DNA of 64,000 nt from the NCBI GenBank assembly GCA_904419835.1, contig CAJFTA010000001.1, forward strand, positions 24,269 through 88,268. The letters are read 5' to 3'. Every line of letters starts with the position of its first letter. The stretch's first letter is position 1. Source of the DNA: an uncultured Pseudoflavonifractor sp. Its GTDB lineage: Bacteria; Bacillota; Clostridia; Oscillospirales; Oscillospiraceae. The notes beneath the pieces are model-generated. The model searched no databases. It saw only the letters and a list, made by a program, of their open reading frames with translations, and was not told the origin of the DNA. Shown here piece after piece: positions 52,578-60,531 of the stretch. The position numbers and the translations under genes were made by a program.

Positions 52578-53956
52578 TGTCAAACATTGTGCCCCAGGAG
52601 AACAAGATGGGCGTCATGCCCGTCAACCGGCTGCTGATTACCATGTCGGTGCCCATGATGCTGGCCATGCTGGTGCAGGCACTCTACAACGTGGTGGACA
52701 GCGTATTCGTCTCTCAGCTCAGCGAGGACGCCCTCAACGCGGTGTCCCTGGCCTTTCCAGTTCAGAACATTATGATTGCCCTGGCGGTGGGCACCGGCGT
52801 GGGCGTCAACGCCCTGCTGTCCAAGAGCCTGGGCGAACAGGACGCCGCCCGGGCCAACCGCACCGCCGAGCACGGGGTGCTCCTGGCCGCCATCACCTGC
52901 GCGGTGTTCATGGTGTGCGGTACCCTGCTGGCCCGTCCCTTCTATATGGTCCAGGTGCCCAACGAGCCCGTCATCGTGGAGTACGGCGCCCAGTACATGC
53001 AGATTTGCAGCCTCTTTTCCTGCGGCATCTTTATGGAGGTCATGTTTGAGCGGCTGCTCCAGTCCACCGGGCGGACGGTCTACACCATGTTTACCCAGGG
53101 CGTGGGCGCGGTGTTCAACATCATCTTCGATCCGCTGCTCATCTTCGGCATCGGTCCCTTCCCCCGGCTGGAGGTGGCCGGCGCCGCTGTGGCCACGGTC
53201 ATGGGCCAGATTGTGGCGGCCGTCCTGGCCATTCTGTTCAACCATTTCCGCAACCACGACATTAAGCTCTCCCTCAAGGGCTTCCGCTTTGACGGCTGGA
53301 TCGTCCGGCGGATTTACCTTGTGGGCGCACCCTCCATCATCATGAACGCCATTGGCTCCCTGATGGTGTTCGGCATGAATCAGATCCTCCTCACCTTCAC
53401 CAAAACGGCCACCGCCGTGCTGGGCGTGTATTTCAAGGTGCAGAGCTTTGTGTTCATGCCCATCTACGGCCTGAACAACGGCATGGTACCCATCATCGCC
53501 TACAACTACGGCGCCCGCAAGAAGGACCGCCTGCTCAGGACCGTGAAGCTGGGGGTCCTGTACGCCGTGCTCATCATGATCGTCGGTCTGCTGGTTGTAC
53601 AGACCGTTCCGGACAAGATCTTCCTCCTGTTCCAGGCCGACGAGAATATGCTGTCCATCGGCGTGCCCGCCCTGCGGATTATCAGCCTGAGCTTTGTCTT
53701 TGCGGGCTACTGCGTCGTGGCCTCCGCCACGTTCCAGGCTCTGGGCGAGGGGATCCAGAGCATGATCGTGTCCATTGTCCGCCAGCTGGTGGTGCTGCTG
53801 CCCGCCGCGTGGCTCCTGGCCAAGCTGGGTGATGTCAACCTGGTGTGGTACGCCTTCCCCATCGCGGAGCTTGCCTCCCTGACCCTGTGTACCGTATTCC
53901 TTGTGCGGACCTACCGGAAGCTGATCCGGCCTCTGGGAGAGCCCATAAGCAAATAA
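52577..53956 (+). CDS. MATE-family efflux transporter
   Basis: 459 residues, twelve membrane segments in two repeats: ITMSVPMMLAMLVQALYNVVDSVFV, GTGVGVNALLSKSLG, and in the second half YGLNNGMVPIIAYNYGARK. Na+- or H+-driven export of cationic drugs or metabolites. Co-transcribed with the kinase-like gene; physiological substrate unknown. Confidence 0.92.
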   Translation: MSNIVPQENKMGVMPVNRLLITMSVPMMLAMLVQALYNVVDSVFVSQLSEDALNAVSLAFPVQNIMIALAVGTGVGVNALLSKSLGEQDAARANRTAEHGVLLAAITCAVFMVCGTLLARPFYMVQVPNEPVIVEYGAQYMQICSLFSCGIFMEVMFERLLQSTGRTVYTMFTQGVGAVFNIIFDPLLIFGIGPFPRLEVAGAAVATVMGQIVAAVLAILFNHFRNHDIKLSLKGFRFDGWIVRRIYLVGAPSIIMNAIGSLMVFGMNQILLTFTKTATAVLGVYFKVQSFVFMPIYGLNNGMVPIIAYNYGARKKDRLLRTVKLGVLYAVLIMIVGLLVVQTVPDKIFLLFQADENMLSIGVPALRIISLSFVFAGYCVVASATFQALGEGIQSMIVSIVRQLVVLLPAAWLLAKLGDVNLVWYAFPIAELASLTLCTVFLVRTYRKLIRPLGEPISK

Positions 53957-53974
53957 ACGGACAGAAACACCGAA

Positions 53975-53998
53975 CAGCCGCGGCCATGGGCCGCGGCT
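53975..53998. terminator. Terminator hairpin, left copy
   Basis: CAGCCGCGGCC pairs with GGCCGCGGCT around ATG. The identical 24 bases recur at 54234-54257, followed there by TTTTT. Confidence 0.75.
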
Positions 53999-54233
53999 CA
54001 GGCTGTCGAAAAAGTCCCTGGACTTTTTCGACAGCCTTCAAAAATGCCGTTACTTTCGCGCCGCACAGCGGCGCAAAAGTCCTCGCTCCGCTCCCCCTCG
54101 CTCCGCTCCCCGGAAGCCTTACACAGCAAGGCTTCCGGGGCATTCGATTCCACGCGAGGCGGGCGGCTGCCCCCTCGCGCTCCCCCGCCCCGACACGGGC
54201 GGATTCTGCTCAACCGAGGTTTTTCGACAGTCT
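53999..54233. repeat. Long intergenic palindromic element (element A1)
   Basis: Begins AGGCTGTCGAAAAAGTCC, with leading hairpin AAAAAGTCC/GGACTTTTT (54002-54036), and ends TTTTTCGACAG. In between: GCGCCGC/GCGGCGC, a tandem CTCGCTCCGCTCCCC, GGAAGCCTT/AAGGCTTCC (about 54112-54139), and a C-rich block. A near-identical inverted copy lies at 63816-64000, and the right half recurs at 3075-3142. No credible gene. Confidence 0.85.
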
Positions 54234-54262
54234 CAGCCGCGGCCATGGGCCGCGGCTGTTTT
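54234..54262 (+). terminator. Terminator hairpin, right copy
   Basis: The same 24 bases as 53975-53998 followed by GTTTTT, a functional-looking terminator for the MATE operon. Confidence 0.8.
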
Positions 54263-54373
54263 TAACGCTGAAATTGGAAAATTATAGAATTTTTAGGGAA
54301 TTAGTGCACAATTACCTGCGGAAGCAGAGGGGGATATCCATGAAAAACGCTGGATATTTTGGGGAGAAGGGCA

Positions 54374-54402
54374 TTGTCAAACGGGGGGGAAGTGTGTATA
54401 CT
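54374..54402 (+). promoter_or_regulatory. Promoter for hprK
   Basis: TTGTCA (54374-54379), a 17-base spacer and TATACT (54397-54402). Confidence 0.7.
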
Positions 54403-54443
54403 AGACAGTACAAGCTGTAAATGAAAATGGGGAGGTACGCTCA

Positions 54444-55397
54444 GTGGAGAGTTTGTACAGCGTCCCGCTGGGGAAGCTTATCAGTGAATTTAACCTGGAG
54501 GTCATTCGGAGCGGCAAGGACTATGAGGCCCGGGCCATCCGCACCGAGGATGTAAACCGCCCCGGCCTCCAGCTCATCGGATTTTTTGACTATTTTGACC
54601 CAAAGCGGATTCAGATGATCGGGCGTGTGGAGACCACCTACCTTACCGGTCTGACCCCCGAGGCCCGCCGGGAGTGCTTTGACAGCCTGATGGCCCATGA
54701 CATCCCCTGCCTCATCATCTCCCGGGGCATGGAGCCCTTCCCCGAGTGCATGGAGATGGCGGAGAAGTACGACCGCACCATTCTGCGCACCCAGGAGACC
54801 ACCTCCACCTTCATGAGCGCCCTGATTGCCTATCTGCGCACCGAGCTCTCCCCCCGCATTACCCGCCACGGCGTGCTGGTGGAAATCTACGGCGAGGGCG
54901 TGCTGCTGCTGGGCGAGTCCGGCGTGGGCAAGAGCGAGACCGCCATCGAGCTGGTCAAGCGTGGCCACCGCCTGATTGCCGACGACGCGGTGGAGATTAA
55001 GCGAGCGGGTACCAAGCGCCTGGTTGGCACGGCTCCCGAACTCATCCGCCATTATATTGAGCTGCGGGGCATCGGCGTCATTGATGTGCGCCGCCTGTTC
55101 GGCATGTCCGCCATCAAGGAGGAGTCGGACATCGACCTGGTAATCAACCTGGAGCAGTGGAAGGACGGCGCCATGTACGACCGTCTGGGCCTGGAGAACC
55201 TGTACACCACCATCCTGGATGTGCAGATCCCCTCCCTCACTGTGCCGGTGAAGCCGGGCCGGAATCTGGCCGTTATCATCGAAGTGGCGGCCATGAACAA
55301 CCGCCACAAGAAGATGGGCTACAACGCCGCACTGGAGTTCACCAAGCAGATCAACGAGCACTTCGACCAGGCCATGAGCCAACAGCTCAAGGGCTGA
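54444..55397 (+). CDS. hprK: HPr kinase/phosphorylase
   Basis: 317 residues. N-terminal HprK domain (VNRPGLQLIGFFDYFDPKRIQ), then P-loop GESGVGKSE (about 154-162), LIADDAVEI and the signature ELRGIGVIDVRRLFG. It phosphorylates or dephosphorylates HPr at Ser46, the master signal for CcpA catabolite repression in Firmicutes. GTG 54444 follows GGGGAGG. Its presence makes the cre-like site at 24123 meaningful. Confidence 0.96.
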   Translation: MESLYSVPLGKLISEFNLEVIRSGKDYEARAIRTEDVNRPGLQLIGFFDYFDPKRIQMIGRVETTYLTGLTPEARRECFDSLMAHDIPCLIISRGMEPFPECMEMAEKYDRTILRTQETTSTFMSALIAYLRTELSPRITRHGVLVEIYGEGVLLLGESGVGKSETAIELVKRGHRLIADDAVEIKRAGTKRLVGTAPELIRHYIELRGIGVIDVRRLFGMSAIKEESDIDLVINLEQWKDGAMYDRLGLENLYTTILDVQIPSLTVPVKPGRNLAVIIEVAAMNNRHKKMGYNAALEFTKQINEHFDQAMSQQLKG

Positions 55398-55422
55398 CAG
55401 CCGGACAGAGAAACATCATGCA

Positions 55423-55460
55423 GCGGGCTGCGGAACAGAGGTTCCGTAGCCCGCCTTTCT
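55423..55460 (+). terminator. Terminator after hprK
   Basis: GCGGGCTGCGGAAC (55423-55436) pairs with GTTCCGTAGCCCGC (55441-55454), then CTTTCTGTT. Confidence 0.7.
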
Positions 55461-55680
55461 GTTATTTTTTGGGAAAATTAGAGAGAAAAAGGATACTACA
55501 AATGTCATATTATATAAAAGCAGAATAAGAAAACTCGATAAAAATAGAAAAACACACAAAACAATTGAAACAGGAGAAAATGACAAAAATTTAACAACTC
55601 ATTTCCAAAGTATTGCGTTTCCCGAAGAACTGTGCTTCAATGGGCATAGAGCAGTCCTGCGGGAGGGAAAGGAGCGCGGC

Positions 55681-56319
55681 ATGTCGCTGGAAGAAATCCG
55701 GGAACAGAACAAGCGGCTGGTGGCGGAGACGGCGCTGGAGGTCTTTACCCGCCAGGGGGCGGGCAATACCACGGTGGCAGATATCTCCCGGGCCTGCGGC
55801 CTGACGGAGCGGTCCATCTACCGGTATTACAAGACCAAGGTGGACCTGATTCAGGCGGCGGTCTATCTCTACTACGACAAGATGACCCGGGAGGCGGACC
55901 GGCGGAGCCGGGAGATGTTCCGCCCGGGCATGACCGGGCTGGAGCAGATCCACCAGATGCTGCGGTTTTACTCCCACATGTATCTGGAGTATCCCGACCA
56001 GATCCGTTTCTGCGCCGACGCGGAGGTCATTCTCAGCCGGGCGGGCCGGGAGCGGGACGACGTGAACTGGCCGCCGGAGCAGTTTGAGCGGTCCAACAGC
56101 CCGCTGGTGCGGGCCATCCGCCAGGGGCTGGCCGACGGCAGCGTGTCCCCTAAGGTGGACGTGAAAAACCTCTATTACAACGCCTACGACTCCATTCTGG
56201 GCGTGATGCAGAAGATGAGCTGGAGCAGGCTTCAGGTGAGCCGGGAGGAGGCCGGGACCCGCATGGATCAGCTGTGCGACATCTTCACCGCGGCGTTCCG
56301 GGGAGATTTTTTGACATAA
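55681..56319 (+). CDS. TetR-family regulator
   Basis: 212 residues. HTH NTTVADISRACGLTERSIYRYYKTKVDL (about 28-55 overall); the ligand domain is not assignable. ATG 55681 follows GGAGGGAAAGGAG. It stands at the head of the CooC-like ATPase locus and probably regulates it; an inverted repeat TGTCAG-N5-CTGACA at 56380-56396 downstream could be its operator. The 200 bases before it are AT-rich with no clear signal. Confidence 0.88.
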   Translation: MSLEEIREQNKRLVAETALEVFTRQGAGNTTVADISRACGLTERSIYRYYKTKVDLIQAAVYLYYDKMTREADRRSREMFRPGMTGLEQIHQMLRFYSHMYLEYPDQIRFCADAEVILSRAGRERDDVNWPPEQFERSNSPLVRAIRQGLADGSVSPKVDVKNLYYNAYDSILGVMQKMSWSRLQVSREEAGTRMDQLCDIFTAAFRGDFLT

Positions 56320-56379
56320 GGAGAAATTCAGGCGGGCTTTTGGGAGGAAAGCCGGACGCCGTTTTTTCAGGCCCATAAA

Positions 56380-56396
56380 TGTCAGAGAGACTGACA
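56380..56396. promoter_or_regulatory. Palindrome upstream of the CooC-like gene
   Basis: TGTCAG (56380-56385), five bases, CTGACA (56391-56396). Size and position fit a TetR-type operator for the upstream regulator. Confidence 0.4.
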
Positions 56397-56437
56397 GATT
56401 AGACGGAAGCAACACAGAGGCAAAGGAGGAACAGACA

Positions 56438-57199
56438 ATGGGAAACGCAGTCATCACCGTCGCCGGGAAGGGAGGGGTGGGAAAGACATCCATCTCGGCG
56501 GCGATTGTGCGGCAGCTGGTGCGGGACCACCCGGACGCCCGGATTCTGGCCATTGACGCCGACCCGGCGGTGGGACTGGCCACGGCCCTGGCCGTACAGG
56601 TCAGCGAGACCATCGACGACATCCGCAAGGCCATCACCGCCTCCGGCGAGGAGGACAAGAGCAAAAAGACTGCCATCGAGCTGCTGGGGGAGTCCAAATT
56701 CCGCATCTTCGACGCCATGGTGGAGCAGGACGGCTTCGCCTTCCTGGCGGTGGGACGGCCTGAAGCGGCCGGGTGCTATTGCAGCATCAATTCCTACCTG
56801 AAGGCGGTCATCAGCATGGTGTCCGACGCCTTTGATTACGTGGTCATCGACGGGGAAGCGGGCATCGAGCAGGTCAACCGGCGGGTGATGGAGCGGGTGA
56901 CCCACCTGATTCTGGTGACCGACCCCAGCAAGAAGGGCACCCAGGTCATTCAGACCATCAAGAAGGTGGCCGACGAGCTGGTGATGTACCAGGCCGTCGG
57001 CGCCATTGTCAACCGGCTTAACGATCCCCAGGTGGCCCGCTACGTGGACACAGGCGGCATCCCGGTGCTCGCCGAGATTCCAGACGATGGAAACCTGGCA
57101 TTGTGCGACGTACAGGGGAGAAGCGTAATGGAGCTGCCGGACGACTCCAACCTGGTGCTGGGCGTGCAGCGGGCGCTGAAGGCCCTGGGCATCGCCTGA
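56438..57199 (+). CDS. CooC-like P-loop ATPase
   Basis: 253 residues of the MinD/NifH-like group: deviant Walker A AGKGGVGKTS (about 8-17), IDADPAVGL, and GCYCSIN with the CxC metal-binding pair typical of CooC-type maturation ATPases. In this setting, before a 2-hydroxyacyl-CoA dehydratase-type gene, it probably served as ATP-dependent activator or cluster inserter. ATG 56438 follows AAAGGAGGA. It appears intact although its partners downstream are broken. Confidence 0.85.
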   Translation: MGNAVITVAGKGGVGKTSISAAIVRQLVRDHPDARILAIDADPAVGLATALAVQVSETIDDIRKAITASGEEDKSKKTAIELLGESKFRIFDAMVEQDGFAFLAVGRPEAAGCYCSINSYLKAVISMVSDAFDYVVIDGEAGIEQVNRRVMERVTHLILVTDPSKKGTQVIQTIKKVADELVMYQAVGAIVNRLNDPQVARYVDTGGIPVLAEIPDDGNLALCDVQGRSVMELPDDSNLVLGVQRALKALGIA

Positions 57200-57226
57200 C
57201 GCCGCCGGACGGAAGAGAGGTGCGAT

Positions 57227-57457
57227 ATGCGGGACCTAAAACATCTCTACTACTTTGAAAAGCTGCTGGACGACGCAAACAACGCTCTGGTGCGCCAGGC
57301 CAAGGCGGAGGGCCGCCTGGCCTTGGGGTACACCTGCTACCACATGCCCGAGGTGCTGCTCAACCTGGAGGGCTGCTTCTCGGTGCGGCTGCGCGCCCCC
57401 CGCACCGGGTCCATGGAGGTGGCCACCTACTACATGTCCAACGCCACCTGCGAGTAA
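57227..57457 (+). pseudogene. N-terminal fragment of a 2-hydroxyacyl-CoA dehydratase-type subunit
   Basis: 76 residues, starting RDLKHLYYFEKLLDDANN and continuing TCYHMPEVLLNLEGCFSVRLRAP, resemble the start of a BcrB/HgdB-type subunit. The frame stops at 57457 directly after ATCE, where the Cys-rich core should continue. Good ribosome site (AGAGAGG). Remnant of a larger gene of about 400 codons. Confidence 0.7.
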
Positions 57458-58172
57458 GCTGATGAAGAAGGGCTACGCCCACTCGGTGGCCACCGACGAC
57501 AAGCCCCGCTACCGGGCCATCGTCTGGAGTTGCCCCGCCCACTACTACTCCAACTTCACCTACTGGGCCCAGAACTGCTGGGGCATCAAGACCCTGGTGG
57601 ATATGGAGTGCATGCTGGCCTACCACCACTACGACGAGCACGACAAGGAGAAGGTGCTGGAGGACATGGCACGGGGCTACGAGCGGATGACCATGCGCTC
57701 CCACTCCAACGGCGGCTACGAGCAGGGCCGGGAGGTCAAGGTGGTGGAGATGCTGCCCAACTTCATGGAGGGCGTGTGCACCGCTAACCGGGGCCACCTG
57801 CTGCACTACATGGAGAAGGCGGGGGTGGAACTGTACAACTGCGCCAAGGTCACATCCTTCGAGCCGGGCAAGGTCCACATCAGCCGCAACGTGTCCAAGG
57901 GCGCGCCCAACCCCTACAACACCTGGCAGCCCCTGCTGCCGGAGAACATCCCCAACCCCCTGGCCCCCAAGCTGGGCCCCGAGACCCGGGAGGTGACACT
58001 GGACGCGGACCTGGTGGTGCTGGCCATGGGCGGACGCCCCGACGATGCCGCCTACTTTGAGGCTCTGGCGGCCAACGCAGCCCCGGAGATTTATAACATC
58101 GGCGACAGCTTTGCCGGCGGCCGGGTGCTGGAGGCCAACCGGGCGGCCTTCCGTCTGGCGGCAAGGGTGTAA
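57458..58172 (+). pseudogene. Composite remnant: dehydratase middle part joined to flavin oxidoreductase C terminus
   Basis: In a different frame from the previous fragment. The first about 85 codons (LMKKGYAHSVATDDKPRY, YWAQNCWGIKTLVDMECM) are an internal piece of a dehydratase-type subunit. From about 57720 the text changes to the C-terminal NAD(P)/FAD part of an enoate-reductase-like enzyme (EVKVVEMLPN, ANRGHLLHYMEKAGVEL, VVLAMGGRPDD, YNIGDSFAGGRVLEANRAA). The N-terminal flavin barrel is missing. At least two deletions fused three genes. No start codon or ribosome site of its own. Confidence 0.7.
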
Positions 58173-58186
58173 ACAAAATCGTACGC

Positions 58187-58237
58187 AGCAAGAACAGTCC
58201 CTGTCCCGCGCACTGCGGGACAGGGACTGTTCTTGCT
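58187..58237. terminator. 23-bp perfect palindrome
   Basis: AGCAAGAACAGTCCC...(58187-58209) pairs fully with 58215-58237 around GCACT. It is much longer than a normal terminator stem and has no T run; it may end the decayed operon. Confidence 0.6.
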
Positions 58238-58264
58238 GAAAGGGGAAGAACCTGCGAAAGAAAG

Positions 58265-58458
58265 GGAGACTTACAAGAAAAAAGCCCTCGGCAGAGTTTC
58301 GCCGCCCGCAGGCGGCGAAATCAAATGGAAATCTGTTTTTTCCGGGGACATGCGCCTCGGGAAAAACACTTTTCAGCCTGCAAGCGTGTGCGCTTTGCGC
58401 GTGCGGCGCAGGGGGCTGCATCCCCTCTCAAAAATGCAGGCATTTTTGAGAGGGGAAA
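58265..58458 (-). repeat. Palindromic intergenic element with three-hairpin core (element E4, inverted)
   Basis: On the minus strand: CTCAAAAATGC/GCATTTTTGAG (58427-58450). Hairpin 1 lies at about 58375-58418. Hairpin 2 has stem 58358-58367 with 58335-58344 and loop AGGCGCATGTCCC (58357-58345). Hairpin 3 has stem 58311-58320 with 58297-58306 and loop TGCG. Then CTCTGCCGAGGGC. Order and loops are the same as in E3; stem 2 has one G-T pair. It lies between two plus-strand genes in reverse orientation. Confidence 0.8.
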
Positions 58459-58485
58459 ATGGGCCCGGGCACGGAAAAATTTTTC

Positions 58486-58514
58486 TTGTCACAGGCGTCC
58501 CATGCCGCTATAAT
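58486..58514 (+). promoter_or_regulatory. Promoter for glmS
   Basis: TTGTCA (58486-58491), a 17-base spacer and TATAAT (58509-58514). The leader of about 100 bases is AT-rich and too short for a glmS ribozyme. Confidence 0.75.
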
Positions 58515-58621
58515 AAAAACGTTGTTTCATAAAAAGAGTAAAAAACATTGAAAACGATTCATAATATGAAACATATGGAACAAATAGGACGAAACATCCA
58601 GGTGACAGGAGGAGATCTGCC

Positions 58622-60457
58622 ATGTGCGGTATCGTAGGATATATTGGAAGGGAAGGAGCGGCGCCCATTCTGCTGGACGGCCTGAGCCGGCTGGAGTACC
58701 GGGGCTATGACTCGGCGGGCATTGCCGTGTGGTCGGAGAAGGAAGGGCTCCGGGTGGCCAAGGCCAAGGGCCGGCTCCAGGTGCTCTCCGACATGGTGGA
58801 CGGCGGTGCGGCCATCCACGGCACTGTGGGCCTGGGCCACACCCGCTGGGCCACCCACGGAGCACCCTCCGACGTCAACTCCCACCCCCAGGTCAGCAGG
58901 AGCGGCCACATTGCGGTGGTCCACAACGGCATCATCGAGAACTATGTGGAGATTAAGGAGTTCCTCCAGTCCAAGGGGGTGGAGTTTGTCTCCCAGACCG
59001 ACACCGAGGTGGTGGCCCAGCTGCTGGAGTATTACTACCGGGGTGATATCCTGGAGGCACTCACCAAGGTGCTCCACCGCATCAACGGCGCCTACGCCCT
59101 GGGCGTCATCTGCTCCGACTGCCCCGACCGGCTCATCGCCGCCCGTAAGGACAGTCCTCTGATCCTGGGCCTGGGGGATGGGTTCAACTTCCTGGCCAGC
59201 GATGTGACCGCCGTTATCAAGTACACCCGGGAGGTCTACTATCTGGATGACGGGGAGATTGCCGTGCTCACCGCCGACGGCATCCAGGTCTATAACCACC
59301 CCTACCTCCAGCCGGTGCGCAAGGAGCGGCACCACGTGGACTGGGAGATCTCCGCCGCGGAGAAGGGCGGCTACGAGCACTTCATGTTCAAGGAGATCAT
59401 GGAGCAGCCCAAGGCCTTCCGGGATACCATCTCCCCCCGGATTCAGGACGGCCGTGTGGTGCTGGAGGGGCTGAACCTGACGGCGGAGGATTTGAAGGCG
59501 CTGGACAAAATCTACGTCATCGCCTGCGGCTCATCCTACCACGTGGGCATGGCCGCCAAGTACACCCTGGAGCGGCTGCTCCGCAAGCCGGTGGAGGTGA
59601 CCCTGGCCTCTGAGTTCCGGTACTGCGACCCCATTGTCACCTCCAAGACCCTGGCCCTGGTCATCTCCCAGTCCGGCGAGACCATCGACACCCTGGCCGC
59701 CATGCGGGAGGCCCGCAGGCTGGGAGCCAGATTGCTGTCCATCGTCAATGTGGTGGGCTCCACCATCGCCCGGGAGAGCGACGACGTGCTCTACACCTGG
59801 GCCGGGCCGGAGATTGCCGTGGCCACCACCAAGGCCTACTCCACCCAGCTGGCGGTCATCTACCTCATCGGCCTGTGCTTCGCCGACCTGATGGGCACCA
59901 TCGCCCCCGAGGAGTATACGGCAATCGTGGAGGAGCTCCAGCGCATCCCCGACAAGATGGAGGAGATTCTCTCCCACCGGGAGGATATCCAGTATTTCGC
60001 CTCCATCTACTTCAACCACCCCTCCATCTTCTTCATCGGCCGCAACATCGACTACGCCGTGGGTATGGAGGGTTCTCTCAAGCTCAAGGAGATCTCCTAC
60101 ATCCACTCGGAGGCCTACGCCGCCGGTGAGCTAAAGCACGGTACCATCTCTCTCATCGAGCCGGGCACCCTGGTGGTAGCCCTGGCCAGCTACGGCAAGC
60201 TCTTTGAAAAGCTGATGAGCAACGTGGTGGAGGTGAAGAGCCGCGGCGCCGACGTGCTGGGCGTGACCACCGCGTCCCTGGCGGGGGAGATGGCCAAGAC
60301 CGTGGATCACGCCATCTTAGTGCCCGATACCCATCCCATGCTGCTGCCCTCCCTGGACGTGCTGCCTCTCCAGCTCTTCGCCTACTACGTAGCCCTCATG
60401 CGGGGCTGTGACATCGATAAGCCCCGGAACCTGGCCAAGTCGGTGACGGTGGAGTAA
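58622..60457 (+). CDS. glmS: Glutamine--fructose-6-phosphate aminotransferase
   Basis: 611 residues. N-terminal glutaminase with catalytic Cys2 (MCGIVGYIG), YRGYDSAGIA and HTRWATHG; two SIS domains with ACGSSYHVG (about 300), ISQSGETIDT and a C-terminal KSVTVE. It makes glucosamine-6-phosphate for cell-wall synthesis. ATG 58622 follows AGGAGGA. Monocistronic. Confidence 0.97.
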   Translation: MCGIVGYIGREGAAPILLDGLSRLEYRGYDSAGIAVWSEKEGLRVAKAKGRLQVLSDMVDGGAAIHGTVGLGHTRWATHGAPSDVNSHPQVSRSGHIAVVHNGIIENYVEIKEFLQSKGVEFVSQTDTEVVAQLLEYYYRGDILEALTKVLHRINGAYALGVICSDCPDRLIAARKDSPLILGLGDGFNFLASDVTAVIKYTREVYYLDDGEIAVLTADGIQVYNHPYLQPVRKERHHVDWEISAAEKGGYEHFMFKEIMEQPKAFRDTISPRIQDGRVVLEGLNLTAEDLKALDKIYVIACGSSYHVGMAAKYTLERLLRKPVEVTLASEFRYCDPIVTSKTLALVISQSGETIDTLAAMREARRLGARLLSIVNVVGSTIARESDDVLYTWAGPEIAVATTKAYSTQLAVIYLIGLCFADLMGTIAPEEYTAIVEELQRIPDKMEEILSHREDIQYFASIYFNHPSIFFIGRNIDYAVGMEGSLKLKEISYIHSEAYAAGELKHGTISLIEPGTLVVALASYGKLFEKLMSNVVEVKSRGADVLGVTTASLAGEMAKTVDHAILVPDTHPMLLPSLDVLPLQLFAYYVALMRGCDIDKPRNLAKSVTVE

Positions 60458-60471
60458 GCGCTGCAGAACAC

Positions 60472-60503
60472 AAAAGCGGAGCCGCATGCGCGGCTCCGCT
60501 TTT
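60472..60503. terminator. Bidirectional terminator glmS / MobB-MogA
   Basis: AAAAGCGGAGCCGC pairs with GCGGCTCCGCTTTT around ATGC. It lies between convergent genes. Confidence 0.85.
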
Positions 60504-60531
60504 GCTATGGACATAAAGGAGAGAGGAACCC

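Noticed and set aside
54085..54115. Tandem CTCGCTCCGCTCCCC in element A1 as a minisatellite
   Set aside because: Only two units, one in the sister copy; better described as an indel within the element.
53845..54420. 191-codon plus-strand frame through the MATE 3' end and element A1
   Set aside because: It reads through two terminators and a repeat element; not conserved between the repeat copies.
58515..58621. Possible glmS ribozyme in the glmS leader
   Set aside because: The leader is only about 100 bases, AT-rich, and lacks the ribozyme core; the glmS promoter is directly upstream.
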